This document shows positions 31,562 through 42,123 of a stretch of 64,000 nucleotides of DNA, piece after piece. The position numbers were made by a program, and so were the translations under genes. The DNA is from Enterobacteriaceae endosymbiont of Plateumaris consimilis (GTDB lineage Bacteria > Pseudomonadota > Gammaproteobacteria > Enterobacterales > Enterobacteriaceae): the NCBI RefSeq assembly GCF_012563145.1, contig NZ_CP046230.1:448725-512724 (forward strand), in the 5' to 3' direction. Every line of letters starts with the position of its first letter. Position 1 is the first letter of the stretch. The notes under the pieces were generated by a model, which saw nothing but the letters and a program-made list of their open reading frames with translations, was not told the origin of the DNA and ran no database searches.

Positions 31562-33295
31562 ATGAATATTAAAAAAATTCTTTCAAAAAATATTCAAATT
31601 GCAATGATTAAATCAGGTATCCCATTAGAATATAATGTGATGTTACGTAAATGTAAAAAAATAAAATTTGGTCATTATCAAGTTAATGGAATTATATCTG
31701 CTGCTATAAAATTAAATAAAAATCCTCAAAAATTAGCTATTAAAGTAATACAAAATATAAATTTAAAAAATATAATAAAAAATATAGAAACATCACCATT
31801 AGGATTTATTAATATTTTTATTAAAAAAAGATGGATATCTGAACAAATAAATTTATTATTAAATACTTCAAAATTAGGTATTCTAAAACAAGTCAAAGTT
31901 GAAAATATTGTTATAGATTATTCTGGTCCTAATATTGCAAAAGAAATGCATATTGGACATTTAAGATCTACAATAATAGGAGATTCAATAGTACGTATAT
32001 TAACTTTTTTAGGACATAATGTAATTAAAGTAAATCATATAGGAGATTGGGGTACACAATTTGGTATGTTAATCGCATTTTTAAAATTTAAACAAAAAAA
32101 TAAAAAAAAAATAATTTTATCTGATTTGGATCAATTTTATAAAAAAGCACAAATTAAATATAATAATGATATAATATTCGCTGAAAAATCTAGAAAATAT
32201 GTTGTAAAATTACAAAACAATGATCCATTCTGTTTGAAAATTTGGAAAAAAATAGTTCAAATCACTATGAATCATAATTATTTTTTATATAAAAAACTTA
32301 ATGTTTTATTAACTTCTAAAGATACTTTTGGTGAAAGTTCATATAATAGTATGTTACCAAAAATTATTTTAGATCTAAAAAAAAAAGGATTAGCTACTAA
32401 TAGTAATGGTGCTATTGTTATACCTATTACAAAAATACAAAATAAAAATAATGATACAATGGCAATTGTTATACAAAAAAAAGATGGTGCATATCTTTAT
32501 GCAACTACAGATATTGCTTGTATAAAATATCGTTGTAAAATATTAAAAGCTAATCGTATTATTTATTACGTAGATGCAAGACAAAGTCAATATTTAAAAC
32601 AAATATTTTTAATAGCAAAAAAAGCTAATTATGTTCCTTTATATGTGAAATTAGAACATCATATGTTTGGTATGATATTAGATAATAATAACAAACCATT
32701 TAAAACTCGTACAGGAAAAAATATTAAATTAAGTCTTTTAGTAGAAGAATCAGTAATTAGATCAAAAAAAATAATTTTAAAAAAAAATCCTATGATTAAA
32801 AAAAATGAATTGGAAAATTTATCTTCTATAATAGGTATCTCAGCAATTAAATATTCTGAATTATCTAAAAATAGAATAACTAATTATGTTTTTAATTGGG
32901 ATGATATGCTTTCTTTAAATGGTAATACAGCACCTTATATACAATACGCTTACGTAAGAGCAAAATCAATATTAATTAAATCAAAAATTGATTTTAATGA
33001 GTTTTCTAAATTTGAAATAAATTTTTCTAATGATTATGAAATTAATTTAGCTATTACTTTTTTAGAGTTTGAAGAAATAATTTTTAAAATTGTAAAAAAT
33101 GGTACTCCACATATATTGTGTAATTGGTTATATAAAATTACCACATTATTTTCTCACTTTTATGAAAATTGTAATATACTAAATATACAAAATGATTTAA
33201 TTAAAATTAGTAGGTTAAAGATAGTATTTACTACTACTAAATTTTTAAAAATAGGATTGAATCTTTTAGGTATTCAAACAATTAATAAAATGTAA
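31562..33295 (+). CDS. argS: Arginyl-tRNA synthetase
   Basis: Class I synthetase that charges tRNA-Arg, needing the tRNA for amino-acid activation. It has 577 residues, the same as E. coli. The HIGH signature is at 130-133 (EMHIGHLRST). FKTRTGKNIKLSLLVEE near 380 replaces the canonical KMSKS, as in other ArgRS. The DALR anticodon-binding domain ends the protein, with NGNTAPYIQYAYVRAKSIL near 460. AGGT lies upstream of the ATG. It is 42 bp after patB. Confidence 0.97.
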   Translation: MNIKKILSKNIQIAMIKSGIPLEYNVMLRKCKKIKFGHYQVNGIISAAIKLNKNPQKLAIKVIQNINLKNIIKNIETSPLGFINIFIKKRWISEQINLLLNTSKLGILKQVKVENIVIDYSGPNIAKEMHIGHLRSTIIGDSIVRILTFLGHNVIKVNHIGDWGTQFGMLIAFLKFKQKNKKKIILSDLDQFYKKAQIKYNNDIIFAEKSRKYVVKLQNNDPFCLKIWKKIVQITMNHNYFLYKKLNVLLTSKDTFGESSYNSMLPKIILDLKKKGLATNSNGAIVIPITKIQNKNNDTMAIVIQKKDGAYLYATTDIACIKYRCKILKANRIIYYVDARQSQYLKQIFLIAKKANYVPLYVKLEHHMFGMILDNNNKPFKTRTGKNIKLSLLVEESVIRSKKIILKKNPMIKKNELENLSSIIGISAIKYSELSKNRITNYVFNWDDMLSLNGNTAPYIQYAYVRAKSILIKSKIDFNEFSKFEINFSNDYEINLAITFLEFEEIIFKIVKNGTPHILCNWLYKITTLFSHFYENCNILNIQNDLIKISRLKIVFTTTKFLKIGLNLLGIQTINKM

Positions 33296-33353
33296 AAAAT
33301 AAATTAAATAATTTATATATTTCATTTAAATAAAAATATTGAAAAATAAAATA

Positions 33354-34445
33354 ATGTTTAAAAAAAAAGTAATAATTGCTATTTCTGGTGGTGTTGATTC
33401 TTCCGTTTCTGCTTGGTTATTAAAAAAACAAAATTATCAAGTAGAAGGATTATTTATGAAAAACTGGGAAGAAGATGATAACAAAAATTGTAATATTAAA
33501 AAAGATTTATATGACGCAGAAACTATTTGTAATCAATTAGATATTTACCTGCATAAAATTAATTTTTCTTTTGAATATTGGGAATATGTTTTTAAAAATT
33601 TTCTTTATGAATATAAAATAGGTAATACTCCAAATCCTGATATTTTATGTAATAAAATAATAAAATTTAAATATTTTATGAATTTTGCTTTAAAAAATTT
33701 ACAAGCAGATTTTATTAGTACAGGACATTATGTCAGATGTAAAAAAATTAAACATAAATTTCATTTGTTAAAAGGAATAGATAAAAATAAAGATCAAAGT
33801 TATTTTTTATATACAATAAAAGAAAAACAATTAAAAAAAATTTTATTTCCTATTGGAGGATTAAATAAAATTGAAGTACGTAAAATTGCTCAAAAGTTAA
33901 ATTTTATTAATGCAAAAAAAAAAGATTCTACAGGAATATGTTTTATAGGTAAAAAAAATTTTTTTAATTTTTTAAATAAATATTTATCTACAAAATCAGG
34001 AGATATAATTGATTTAAATGGTAAAATTATTGGAAAACATAAAGGATTAATACATTATACTTTAGGACAACGTAAAAGAATAGGAATAGGTGGGATATTA
34101 AATAACAATAATCATAAACCATGGTATGTTATTAAAAAAGATATGAAAAACAATGTTTTAATTGTAGCACAGGGTAAAAATAATCCTAATTTATTTTCTA
34201 TTGGATTAATAGCAAAAAATATTAATTGGATTAATTATCCATTTAATATACCAAATATTTGTTCTATTAAAACTAGATATAGACAAAAAGAAATATATTG
34301 TAAAATTAAATTATTAAATAATAATAAAATACGAGTTAATTTTAATAGTCCAATATCCAGTATTACGCCTGGACAATCAGCAGTTTTTTACTCTGGATCT
34401 ATTTGTTTAGGTGGTGGTATAATTGAAAAAAAAATTAATATATAA
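33354..34445 (+). CDS. mnmA: tRNA-specific 2-thiouridylase MnmA
   Basis: Thiolates U34 of Lys, Glu and Gln tRNAs (s2U). ATG 33354 gives MFKKKVIIAISGGVDSS and 363 residues (E. coli 368); an in-frame TTG at 33339 is less likely. The PP-loop SGGVDS is at 11-16. The catalytic Cys pair is in NPDILCNK near 99 and TGICFIGKKNF near 197. The C-terminus is the beta-barrel ending in SGSICLGGGIIEK. Sulfur relay partners are outside the window. A terminator-like hairpin follows. Confidence 0.96.
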   Translation: MFKKKVIIAISGGVDSSVSAWLLKKQNYQVEGLFMKNWEEDDNKNCNIKKDLYDAETICNQLDIYLHKINFSFEYWEYVFKNFLYEYKIGNTPNPDILCNKIIKFKYFMNFALKNLQADFISTGHYVRCKKIKHKFHLLKGIDKNKDQSYFLYTIKEKQLKKILFPIGGLNKIEVRKIAQKLNFINAKKKDSTGICFIGKKNFFNFLNKYLSTKSGDIIDLNGKIIGKHKGLIHYTLGQRKRIGIGGILNNNNHKPWYVIKKDMKNNVLIVAQGKNNPNLFSIGLIAKNINWINYPFNIPNICSIKTRYRQKEIYCKIKLLNNNKIRVNFNSPISSITPGQSAVFYSGSICLGGGIIEKKINI

Positions 34446-34470
34446 TTAGTTAAAAATTAAAGATTTATAT

Positions 34471-34539
34471 AAATTAAATTATTTACTCTTACTATTTTAT
34501 TTACTGTAAATGGTAAATATTAAATAATTTAATTTTTTT
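34471..34539 (+). terminator. 15-bp stem followed by T-run after mnmA
   Basis: AAATTAAATTATTTA (34471-34485) pairs exactly with TAAATAATTTAATTT (34521-34535), followed by more T. The loop is 35 nt and contains a smaller palindrome, TTTACTGTAAA. It begins 26 bp after the mnmA stop. This fits a rho-independent terminator, though all pairs are A-T. Confidence 0.55.
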
Positions 34540-34633
34540 AAAAGATATTTTTAATTAATATAGTTTAATTAAATTAAAATTTTTAATTTATATTTTTATA
34601 TAAATATATAAATTTTTTATAAAAGGAAAATTT

Positions 34634-34680
34634 GTAGACTCATTTATTAAAAATAACTTTTAAAGTCTACTTATTTTTTT
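34634..34680 (+). terminator. GTAGACT/AGTCTAC hairpin followed by T-run
   Basis: GTAGACT (34634-34640) and AGTCTAC (34664-34670) pair across a 23-nt loop, followed by TTATTTTTTT. The stem has three G-C pairs, rare for an intergenic element here. AAAAGGA lies just upstream at 34621-34627, but no start codon or reading frame follows it. It may be a terminator or part of a small transcript. Confidence 0.4.
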
Positions 34681-34701
34681 ATATATAAAATGTATTAATA
34701 A

Positions 34702-34734
34702 TTTAATATATTCAATATTATTGAATATATTAAA
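34702..34734. repeat. 33-nt perfect palindrome
   Basis: The segment reads as its own reverse complement around one central base, including TATTCAATATTATTGAATA. An A-run follows on the plus strand, so it could terminate transcription on the minus strand, or cruciform/hairpin formation may matter. No gene on the minus strand lies nearby. Confidence 0.45.
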
Positions 34735-34837
34735 AAAATTTTTATTTATATAGATTAAATAATGTTTATAATAAAAAATTATAATAAGTATTATATATAC
34801 AACAATAATTTGATTTTTTTATCTATTGTTAGTAAAG

Positions 34838-34866
34838 AAAAAATTAATTTTTAAGATTAATTTTTT
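34838..34866 (+). terminator. A6/T6 hairpin in the mnmA-potA gap
   Basis: AAAAAATTAAT (34838-34848) pairs with ATTAATTTTTT (34856-34866) around a 7-nt loop, giving an 11-bp stem that ends in a U-run on the plus strand. It is terminator-like but consists only of A-T pairs. Confidence 0.4.
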
Positions 34867-35324
34867 AAATAAAATAAACAATGTAATAAGTGATTATTAT
34901 ATATATAAAATATATATATTTTAATATTAATTAAATATAAATTTAATATAAATTGTATTGGATTACTAAAAATTAATAATTTTTTTTTAAATAAAAATTT
35001 AAAAAATTGGTAAATAATTTATGAAAAAAATATAAATCTTATTAAAAATATAATATAAAATATATATATAAAAAAATAGAAAATACATATTTAAAAAATA
35101 TTTTATCAAAAAACATAGAATTTTATTGATGAATTAAATTGATTTAATGAAAATATTTTTTTTAAAAAAGTATTACTTCTTATAATTATATAAATTAACC
35201 TACAAAATTAGTAAAAATTTTAAAATTTATTACTTAATATTTTATTTATATTTCATTTTTTAATTTTATTAATATACTTAATAAAATAATTTATCTATTG
35301 TATTATATTAGTCAGAGCTTATTC

Positions 35325-36443
35325 ATGAAAAAAAATATTCAAAAAATATTAGTTAATCTTAATAATATTAGTAAATCTTTTTGTGGAAAAAAAATTATTT
35401 CTAATTTTTATTTAACTATAAATAATGGTGAATTTATTACGTTATTAGGACCATCAGGTTGTGGAAAAACAACAATTTTAAGATTAATAGCAGGATTAGA
35501 AAAAGTTGATAGTGGTTCTATTACATTAGATCAAAAAAAAATTACTCATCTTTCAGCAGAACATAGACAAACTAATACTGTTTTTCAAAGTTATGCTTTA
35601 TTCCCTCATATGTCTGTATTTGATAATATTGCTTTTGGTTTAAAAATGCAAAAAAAATCATATAAAGAAATAATATTTAGAGTAGAAAAAGTGTTAAATA
35701 TGGTTCAATTACAAAAATTTGCTAATAGAAAACCTCATGAATTATCTGGTGGACAACAACAAAGAGTAGCTATTGCTAGAGCTGTAGTTAATAAACCTAG
35801 AATTTTATTATTAGATGAATCATTATCAGCTTTGGATTATAGATTAAGAAAACAAATGCAAAATGAACTAAAAATGTTACAAAGAAAATTAGGGATCACT
35901 TTTGTATTTGTTACTCATAATCAAGAAGAAGCATTAACGATGTCAGATCGTATTGTTGTATTACGTAATGGAAAAATAGAACAAGATGGTACTCCTAGAG
36001 AAATATATGAAGAACCAAAAAATTTATTTGTTGCTAAATTTATCGGAAATATAAATGTATTTAATGCTACTGTTATAAAAAAATTAAATAATACACAAGT
36101 AATAGTTAATTTAGAAGGTCATTTATGTAATATAAAAGTTCCTTTTCCTGTTTTTTTAGGAAAAAAAATACATGTTTTATTAAGACCAGAAGATTTAAGA
36201 ATTAAAGAAATAGATAATACTAATAATAGTAATATAAATGGTTTAATTGGATATGTTATAGATCAAAGTTATAAAGGTATGACATTAGAATCTACTTTAA
36301 AACTAGAAAATGGCAAAATAATTACTGTAAGTGAATTTTTTAATGAAAATGATCCTGATTTTGATCATTCTATCAATCAAAAAATGGTAATTAATTGGGT
36401 TGAAACATGGGAGACAGTATTACCTTATGAAAACAATAACTAA
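35325..36443 (+). CDS. potA: Spermidine/putrescine ABC transporter ATPase PotA
   Basis: ATP-binding subunit of the PotABCD polyamine importer. ATG 35325 ([19 protein letters not shown]) gives 372 residues (E. coli 378); an in-frame TTG at 35298 is rejected. Walker A GPSGCGKT is at 42-49, the ABC signature LSGGQQQR at about 140, and Walker B LLLDES at 161-166. The C-terminal TOBE regulatory domain ([20 protein letters not shown]) is present. It overlaps potB by 17 bp. Confidence 0.97.
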   Translation: MKKNIQKILVNLNNISKSFCGKKIISNFYLTINNGEFITLLGPSGCGKTTILRLIAGLEKVDSGSITLDQKKITHLSAEHRQTNTVFQSYALFPHMSVFDNIAFGLKMQKKSYKEIIFRVEKVLNMVQLQKFANRKPHELSGGQQQRVAIARAVVNKPRILLLDESLSALDYRLRKQMQNELKMLQRKLGITFVFVTHNQEEALTMSDRIVVLRNGKIEQDGTPREIYEEPKNLFVAKFIGNINVFNATVIKKLNNTQVIVNLEGHLCNIKVPFPVFLGKKIHVLLRPEDLRIKEIDNTNNSNINGLIGYVIDQSYKGMTLESTLKLENGKIITVSEFFNENDPDFDHSINQKMVINWVETWETVLPYENNN

Positions 36444-37281
36444 ATATTCTAGAAAAATAATAATTTTTATAGTAATAAGTTGGTTATTATTGTTTATTCT
36501 CTTTCCAAATTTAATAATAGTAATTATTAGTTTAGTAACAAAAGATGATATTAATTTTATTAAGTTTAATATAACTTTGCATAATTATAAATTAATTTTA
36601 GATAAATTATATATAAATATATTTATATACTCTTTATATATATCATTAATAACAACATTAATTTGTTTTATAATTGGATATTTATTTTCATGGTGTTTAA
36701 TTAAAGTATCTTATTATTATAGATCTATAATGTTATTTTTTTTATTTTTACCTTTTTGGGTTAACTCATTAATTAGAATTTTTTCTTTAAAAAACTTTTT
36801 TAGTGTTCATGGTTATTTTAATAATATTCTTATTTATTTAAAATTAATTAATCATCCAATACATATTATATATACATCTTTTGCTGTTATTTTAGGATTA
36901 GTATATATTTTATTACCTTTTATGATTATACCAATATATTCTAGCTTAGAAAAACTAGATATGTTTTGTATAGAAGCAGCTAAAGATTTAGGTGCAAAAT
37001 CATGGAAAATTTTTATTTATATAATATTACCATTAACATTACCAGGAATTATTTCAGGATGTTTATTAGTATTTTTACCTGCTATAGGAATGTTTTATAT
37101 TTCAGATTTAATGGGTGGAGCTAAAAATCTATTAATAGGAAATATTATAAAAAATCAATTTCTTAATATAAGAGATTGGCCATTAGGTGCTACTTTAAGT
37201 AATATAGTAATATTAATTACAGGAATATTTTTAATATTATATTATAAATTAATAAAAATTTTTCATAAAAAGGAATTTTAA
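36427..37281 (+). CDS. potB: Spermidine/putrescine ABC transporter permease PotB
   Basis: Inner-membrane permease with six hydrophobic segments. ATG 36427 ([14 protein letters not shown]) gives 284 residues. The alternative ATG at 36400 lies inside potA and adds a non-homologous leader. The coupling-helix motif [26 protein letters not shown] near 185 contacts Pot[21 protein letters not shown] matches E. coli PotB. It is co-translated with potA through their overlap. Confidence 0.96.
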   Translation: MKTITKYSRKIIIFIVISWLLLFILFPNLIIVIISLVTKDDINFIKFNITLHNYKLILDKLYINIFIYSLYISLITTLICFIIGYLFSWCLIKVSYYYRSIMLFFLFLPFWVNSLIRIFSLKNFFSVHGYFNNILIYLKLINHPIHIIYTSFAVILGLVYILLPFMIIPIYSSLEKLDMFCIEAAKDLGAKSWKIFIYIILPLTLPGIISGCLLVFLPAIGMFYISDLMGGAKNLLIGNIIKNQFLNIRDWPLGATLSNIVILITGIFLILYYKLIKIFHKKEF

Positions 37282-37285
37282 CATA

Positions 37286-38095
37286 ATGTTTAAATATTTT
37301 TTACGTAATATTTTTATAATTTTAATATATAGTTGGTTTTATATTCCTATAATTATTATTATAATAAATTCATTTAATTTATCTAATTTTGGAACTCAAT
37401 GGCAAGGATTTAGCTTTAAATGGTATTATTATATAATAAATAATAATTTTTTATTAGAAGCAACATATCATTCATTAATAATTGCTATAATGTCCGCAAC
37501 ATTTGCCACAATAATGGGATTTTTCACTGCTATTACTATATATTATAGTAACATATATATTAAATCATTCATCAGTATTTTACTATTTATAGTAATTGTA
37601 TCACCTGATATTATTATGGCTATATCCTTATTATTATTATTTATATTATTAAATTTTACACTAGGTTTTTGGACATTATTATTTTCTCATATTACTTTTT
37701 GTATTCCATATGTTGTGATTACAATACATTCTAGATTAAAAAATTTTGATAATCGTATTTTAGAAGCTGCTAAAGATTTAGGAGCTAGTGATTATATCAT
37801 CATAACAAAAATTATATTACCATTAATGTTACCTGCGATAATATCTAGTTGGCTATTGAGTTTTGCTTTATCTATGGATGATATAACAATTTCAACATTT
37901 GTAACTGGTCCAACTTATGAAATATTACCTTTAAAAATTTTTTCTATGGTGAAAATAGGTGTTTCTCCAGAAATAAACGCTTTAGCTACAATATTAATAA
38001 TAATTTCTTTATTATTATTTTTAATAAGTAGGATTATTCTAAAAAAATTTTATAAAAATTATTATCCAATTAATTATTTTAAAAGTTTTAAATAA
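37286..38095 (+). CDS. potC: Spermidine/putrescine ABC transporter permease PotC
   Basis: Second permease of the polyamine importer, 269 residues (E. coli 264) with six membrane segments. The coupling motif [26 protein letters not shown] lies near 155, and LSFALSMDDITISTFVTGP near 190 is typical of PotC. AAAAGGA in the end of potB provides its ribosome binding site. potD, encoding the periplasmic binding protein, normally follows; here only a 71-bp gap and then convergent mutM are found. Confidence 0.96.
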   Translation: MFKYFLRNIFIILIYSWFYIPIIIIIINSFNLSNFGTQWQGFSFKWYYYIINNNFLLEATYHSLIIAIMSATFATIMGFFTAITIYYSNIYIKSFISILLFIVIVSPDIIMAISLLLLFILLNFTLGFWTLLFSHITFCIPYVVITIHSRLKNFDNRILEAAKDLGASDYIIITKIILPLMLPAIISSWLLSFALSMDDITISTFVTGPTYEILPLKIFSMVKIGVSPEINALATILIIISLLLFLISRIILKKFYKNYYPINYFKSFK

Positions 38096-38166
38096 AACAA
38101 AAAAATTATTATTTATTGATTTATAAAGCTAAAAAAGATTTAATTAACTGAATATTTTATATAAGA

Positions 38167-38982
38167 TTATATTTGACATACAGAACAAAAAAAAGTACTT
38201 CTATTTCTATGAATCATTTTTAAAATTTTTGTTTTACATATTTTACATAATTTATTATTTCTTTTATATACAAATAAAAATTTACTATAATTTCCTTTTC
38301 TACCATAAGGATCAATATAATTATATATTGAAGTTCCACCATTTTTTATAGATTTGTACAAAATATATTTAATATTTTTAACTAAAATACTAATTTCTAT
38401 AAAAGTTAAAGTATTAGCCTTCCTATAAGGTAATATTTTTGATATGAATAGTGATTCACTAGAATATATATTTCCAATACCTACAACTATTTCATTCATC
38501 ATTAATAAAACTTTTATAGGTATTTTTTTTTTCTGAGTAATTCTATATAAATACAAACTATTAAATGTATTTGTAAGAGGTTCAGGACCTAATTTTTTTA
38601 TAAAAATACTATTTTTATAATGTTTACTATTATACCATATCCAAAAACCAAATTTTCTAATATCTGAATAACGTAATATGATATGATTATTAATAACTAA
38701 ATCTATATGATCATATGTCTTTATTTTTTTATTATTTTGAATAATTAATAAATTACCTGTCATACCTAAATGAATAATAATTGAATTATTTTTTAAAATA
38801 AATATTATGTATCTACCTCGACGTTTTATATTTATAATTTTTTCATTACTAATAGAGATAATTTCTTGTGGTATTAAATATTTTAATTTTCTATTTCTTA
38901 TAATAGAATAATTAATATTATTACCTTTTAAATAAGGATAAATAATATTTTTAATAACTTCTATTTCTGGTAGTTCAGGCAT
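38167..38982 (-). CDS. mutM: Formamidopyrimidine-DNA glycosylase MutM (Fpg)
   Basis: Base-excision repair enzyme that removes 8-oxoguanine and Fapy lesions and cleaves the abasic site. It has 271 residues (E. coli 269). It starts MPELPEIEV with the catalytic Pro2 and Glu3 and the conserved Lys near 57. The H2TH region is seen as VVGIGNIYSSESLF. The C-terminal zinc finger is complete as CKICKTKI...FFCSVCQ. It lies 15 bp after mnmE on the same strand. Confidence 0.96.
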   Translation of the reverse strand: MPELPEIEVIKNIIYPYLKGNNINYSIIRNRKLKYLIPQEIISISNEKIINIKRRGRYIIFILKNNSIIIHLGMTGNLLIIQNNKKIKTYDHIDLVINNHIILRYSDIRKFGFWIWYNSKHYKNSIFIKKLGPEPLTNTFNSLYLYRITQKKKIPIKVLLMMNEIVVGIGNIYSSESLFISKILPYRKANTLTFIEISILVKNIKYILYKSIKNGGTSIYNYIDPYGRKGNYSKFLFVYKRNNKLCKICKTKILKMIHRNRSTFFCSVCQI

Positions 38983-38997
38983 TTTAAATAAATAAAT

Positions 38998-40362
38998 TTA
39001 TTTACCAATACAAAATTTAGAAAAAATACTTTCTAATAATTTTTTAGATGTAAATTTTCCTGTTATATTATCAAGTTCTATTTGAGCTAATTTTAAATTT
39101 TCTGATAATAGTTCAATTGGAGAATCAATCGATGAAAATATTAATTGTCCTGTTTTAATATATTTGAATACTGTTTTTAATATATCAATATGTCTCGTTC
39201 TTGAAGTAAACATATCTTCAGTATTATGAATATTCGTAATATTATTTTTAATATAATTTATTAATAGAGATATACCTTTTTTAGTTTTAACTGATAATTT
39301 GATAGTAACAAATTCATTATTTGTCACAATTTCAGAATGATTATGTGTTAAATCTATTTTATTTTTAATAATAATTATTGGTATTTTTTTTTTAAAGTTA
39401 CTTAAATAATTATTTATAATTTTTGATAAATTATTGTTGGATATATTATCATTTACTATTAAAAATATATAATTTGTTCTATTAATTTCATTAATAGTTT
39501 TTTTTATTCCAATATTTTCAATCTTATTCTTAGTATTTCTAATTCCAGCTGTATCAATAATTTGTATTGGAATAGAATTAATATAAATTTTTTCATATAA
39601 AATATCTCTAGTAGTACCTGGAATATCAGTAATAATAGATACATCTCTTTCAGAAAGTAAATTCATTAAACTAGATTTACCAGAGTTAGGAGGTCCTATA
39701 AAAATAATTTTTATTCCTTCTCGAATATTTATTCCATTATCAACATGCTTTATTATTTTTGACAAATCATTTAATATTTTTTTTAATTTAATTAAAATAT
39801 CTACTTTATATAATTTTATATCATTTTCTTCAAATTCAATAAAAAATTCAATATCAGTCCTAAGATTAATAATAGTTTTTGTAAATTTATTTAATAAAAA
39901 TGAAAATTTTCCATTTAATAAATTCATAGCAGAAAAAACAGCTGTTTTAGAATCAGCTAAAATTAAATCACTAATTGCTTCTGCTTGAGTTAAATCTATT
40001 TTTTTATTTAAAAAAGCTCTTTCTGTAAATTCTCCAGGTTTTGCTATTCTGATACCAGGAAAGGTCATAATATATCTAATTAGTAAATCTAATATTACAG
40101 TACCACCATGACATTGTAATTCAAATACATCTTCTCCTGTAAAAGAATTAGGTTTTGGAAACCATAATGCTATTCCTTTATCTATTACTTTATTTTTATA
40201 ATAAAAAGGTAAGTAATATGCATATCTAGGTTTCATATAAGATATATGTAATATTTCTTTTATTACATTAATAGAACAATTTCCTGATATTCTTATAACT
40301 CCTATACTACCTTTACCTAAAGGAGTTGCTCTAGCAACTATTGTATCTGTATTTTTTTGCAT
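38998..40362 (-). CDS. mnmE: tRNA modification GTPase MnmE
   Basis: Together with MnmG it makes the 5-carboxymethylaminomethyl group at U34. It has 454 residues, the same as E. coli. The N-terminal tetrahydrofolate-binding domain includes RATPLGKGSIGVIRISG. The G domain has G1 GPPNSGKS (223-230), DIPGTTRDIL and DTAGIR. The C-terminus ends FCIGK with the catalytic Cys451. It sits between yidC and mutM. In the ancestral order mnmE follows yidC, which is kept here. Confidence 0.97.
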   Translation of the reverse strand: MQKNTDTIVARATPLGKGSIGVIRISGNCSINVIKEILHISYMKPRYAYYLPFYYKNKVIDKGIALWFPKPNSFTGEDVFELQCHGGTVILDLLIRYIMTFPGIRIAKPGEFTERAFLNKKIDLTQAEAISDLILADSKTAVFSAMNLLNGKFSFLLNKFTKTIINLRTDIEFFIEFEENDIKLYKVDILIKLKKILNDLSKIIKHVDNGINIREGIKIIFIGPPNSGKSSLMNLLSERDVSIITDIPGTTRDILYEKIYINSIPIQIIDTAGIRNTKNKIENIGIKKTINEINRTNYIFLIVNDNISNNNLSKIINNYLSNFKKKIPIIIIKNKIDLTHNHSEIVTNNEFVTIKLSVKTKKGISLLINYIKNNITNIHNTEDMFTSRTRHIDILKTVFKYIKTGQLIFSSIDSPIELLSENLKLAQIELDNITGKFTSKKLLESIFSKFCIGK

Positions 40363-40384
40363 TATTTAATAAAATTAAATATAA

Positions 40385-41977
40385 TTATTTATATTTAGAA
40401 TAAATAATTTTTTGTTGTATTATTGTTAATATATTACTTATAATATAATATAAAACTAAACCAGAAGGAAACCATAAAAAAAATAAACTAAAAAAAATTG
40501 GCATTATATTCATAATATTTTTTTGCATAGGATCATCATATGTATTTTTTGATGTTTTTTGAATAAAATACATAGTAATACTCATTATTATAGGTAATAC
40601 ATAATAAGGATCTTGAGATGATAAATCTTTAATCCAAAAAATAAATGGAGCATGACGTAATTCTACAGAATTTATTAACATATAATATAATGCTAAAAAT
40701 ATTGGCATTTGTATTATAAATGGTAAACATCCACCTAAAGGATTTAGTTTTTCTTTTTTATATAATTTTATTATTTCTTGACTTAATTGATGTTTATTAT
40801 TTGAATATTTTTCTTTAATTATCTTAATTTTTGGTTGTAAAATACGCATTTTAGCAATAGTAATATATTGTGTTCTAGATAAAGGATACATTATAATTCT
40901 TACTATTAAAGTAATAGCAATTATAGCTATACCCCAGTTACCTAATAATTTATTTAATAAATTAAGTAATTTAAATAATGGTTTAGATAAAAACCATAAC
41001 ATTCCATAATCAACAGTAAAATCTAAAAATGGTGCAATTTCTGCCATTTGTTCTTGAATTTCAGGACCAATCCAAAGAGTAGATAATAAAATTTTTTTAT
41101 GTTTAGGAAAAATTATATTTGTAGATGATTTAAATTTTATACCTACAGTATTATTATCAATTTTTTTTGTATATATTATATTATTTTTATTTTTAGGTAA
41201 AATCCAAGCAGTAACAAAATATTGTTGTAACATAGCAATCCATCCTTGATTAGAGCTAATTCTAATATTTTTATTTTCTAAAACATCATTAAAAGTATGT
41301 TTTTTATATTTATATTTTTCAGTTGAATAAGCTATTCCTCTAAATGCTTTAGACATATTATTTTTTTTATTTAAATATTTTTGTGGTATATTTACAGTTT
41401 GTTTAATTTCACCAAATATTCCTATTTCTATAGGTTTATTACTTTTATTAAAAAATTGTTGTTCTATATTTATAGAATAATTTTTTCTTTTAAAAATAAA
41501 AGTTTTGACATATAAAATATTATTTTTTAAAAAAAATAAAGGAACTTTTAGTATATTTTTATATTTTTTTAATTGAAAAAATTTTTTATCCGTAAAAAAA
41601 ATAGGATGAATAAAATTATTTTCAAAATTATTTTTATTATTTTGAAAAATACCACTATTTACTTGATAAGTAAAATCTAAATTTTTACTTAATAAAGTAA
41701 ATAATTTTTTAGAATGTAAATTTTCTGAATAATTTATTAATTGTACTTTATCAATATTTCCACCATTAGGATCAATAAATAATAAAAATCTATTAGTTTT
41801 AACTATAATTTTTTTATTTTTATATAAATTAATCTGTTTAAAATTATCTTTTGTAGTATTTTGATATTTTATATGTTTACTATTATTTACATAATTATTT
41901 ATTTTTTGCCAATTAAACCAAATAAAAATACTAATCAAAACAAAAGTAATAATAATAATATTTCTTTGTGAATCCAT
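40385..41977 (-). CDS. yidC: Membrane protein insertase YidC
   Basis: Inserts and folds inner-membrane proteins alone or with SecYEG. It has 530 residues (E. coli 548). An N-terminal membrane anchor (about 7-23) is followed by the large periplasmic domain, then five hydrophobic segments from about residue 335, with LNPLGGCLPFIIQMPIFLALYYML near 412. The hydrophilic groove Arg is likely in RIIMYPLSRTQY. It lies in rpmH-rnpA-yidC-mnmE order; yidD is missing, since only 146 bp separate rnpA and yidC. Confidence 0.96.
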   Translation of the reverse strand: MDSQRNIIIITFVLISIFIWFNWQKINNYVNNSKHIKYQNTTKDNFKQINLYKNKKIIVKTNRFLLFIDPNGGNIDKVQLINYSENLHSKKLFTLLSKNLDFTYQVNSGIFQNNKNNFENNFIHPIFFTDKKFFQLKKYKNILKVPLFFLKNNILYVKTFIFKRKNYSINIEQQFFNKSNKPIEIGIFGEIKQTVNIPQKYLNKKNNMSKAFRGIAYSTEKYKYKKHTFNDVLENKNIRISSNQGWIAMLQQYFVTAWILPKNKNNIIYTKKIDNNTVGIKFKSSTNIIFPKHKKILLSTLWIGPEIQEQMAEIAPFLDFTVDYGMLWFLSKPLFKLLNLLNKLLGNWGIAIIAITLIVRIIMYPLSRTQYITIAKMRILQPKIKIIKEKYSNNKHQLSQEIIKLYKKEKLNPLGGCLPFIIQMPIFLALYYMLINSVELRHAPFIFWIKDLSSQDPYYVLPIIMSITMYFIQKTSKNTYDDPMQKNIMNIMPIFFSLFFLWFPSGLVLYYIISNILTIIQQKIIYSKYK

Positions 41978-42123
41978 TATTTAATTTTCTCTATTATTTT
42001 TAAATATATTAATTATGAAATTTCTACATAAATTTATATTAATAATAATTTATTTTTTATTAAAAATTTTACATATTTATAATATAAATTCATTATTTAA
42101 TGATAAATTATTATTAATCAATA

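Larger units (their letters stand above)
34446..35324. other. Long gene-free gap with several hairpins
   Basis: About 880 bp of very A/T-rich DNA between mnmA and potA. In E. coli hflD, purB, phoP, phoQ and pepT lie between these two loci. None is recognisable here, in contrast to the readable pmbA and pyrG remnants elsewhere. The stretch holds at least four inverted repeats (34471, 34634, 34702, 34838). No tRNA, small RNA of known type or intact reading frame was seen. Confidence 0.6.
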
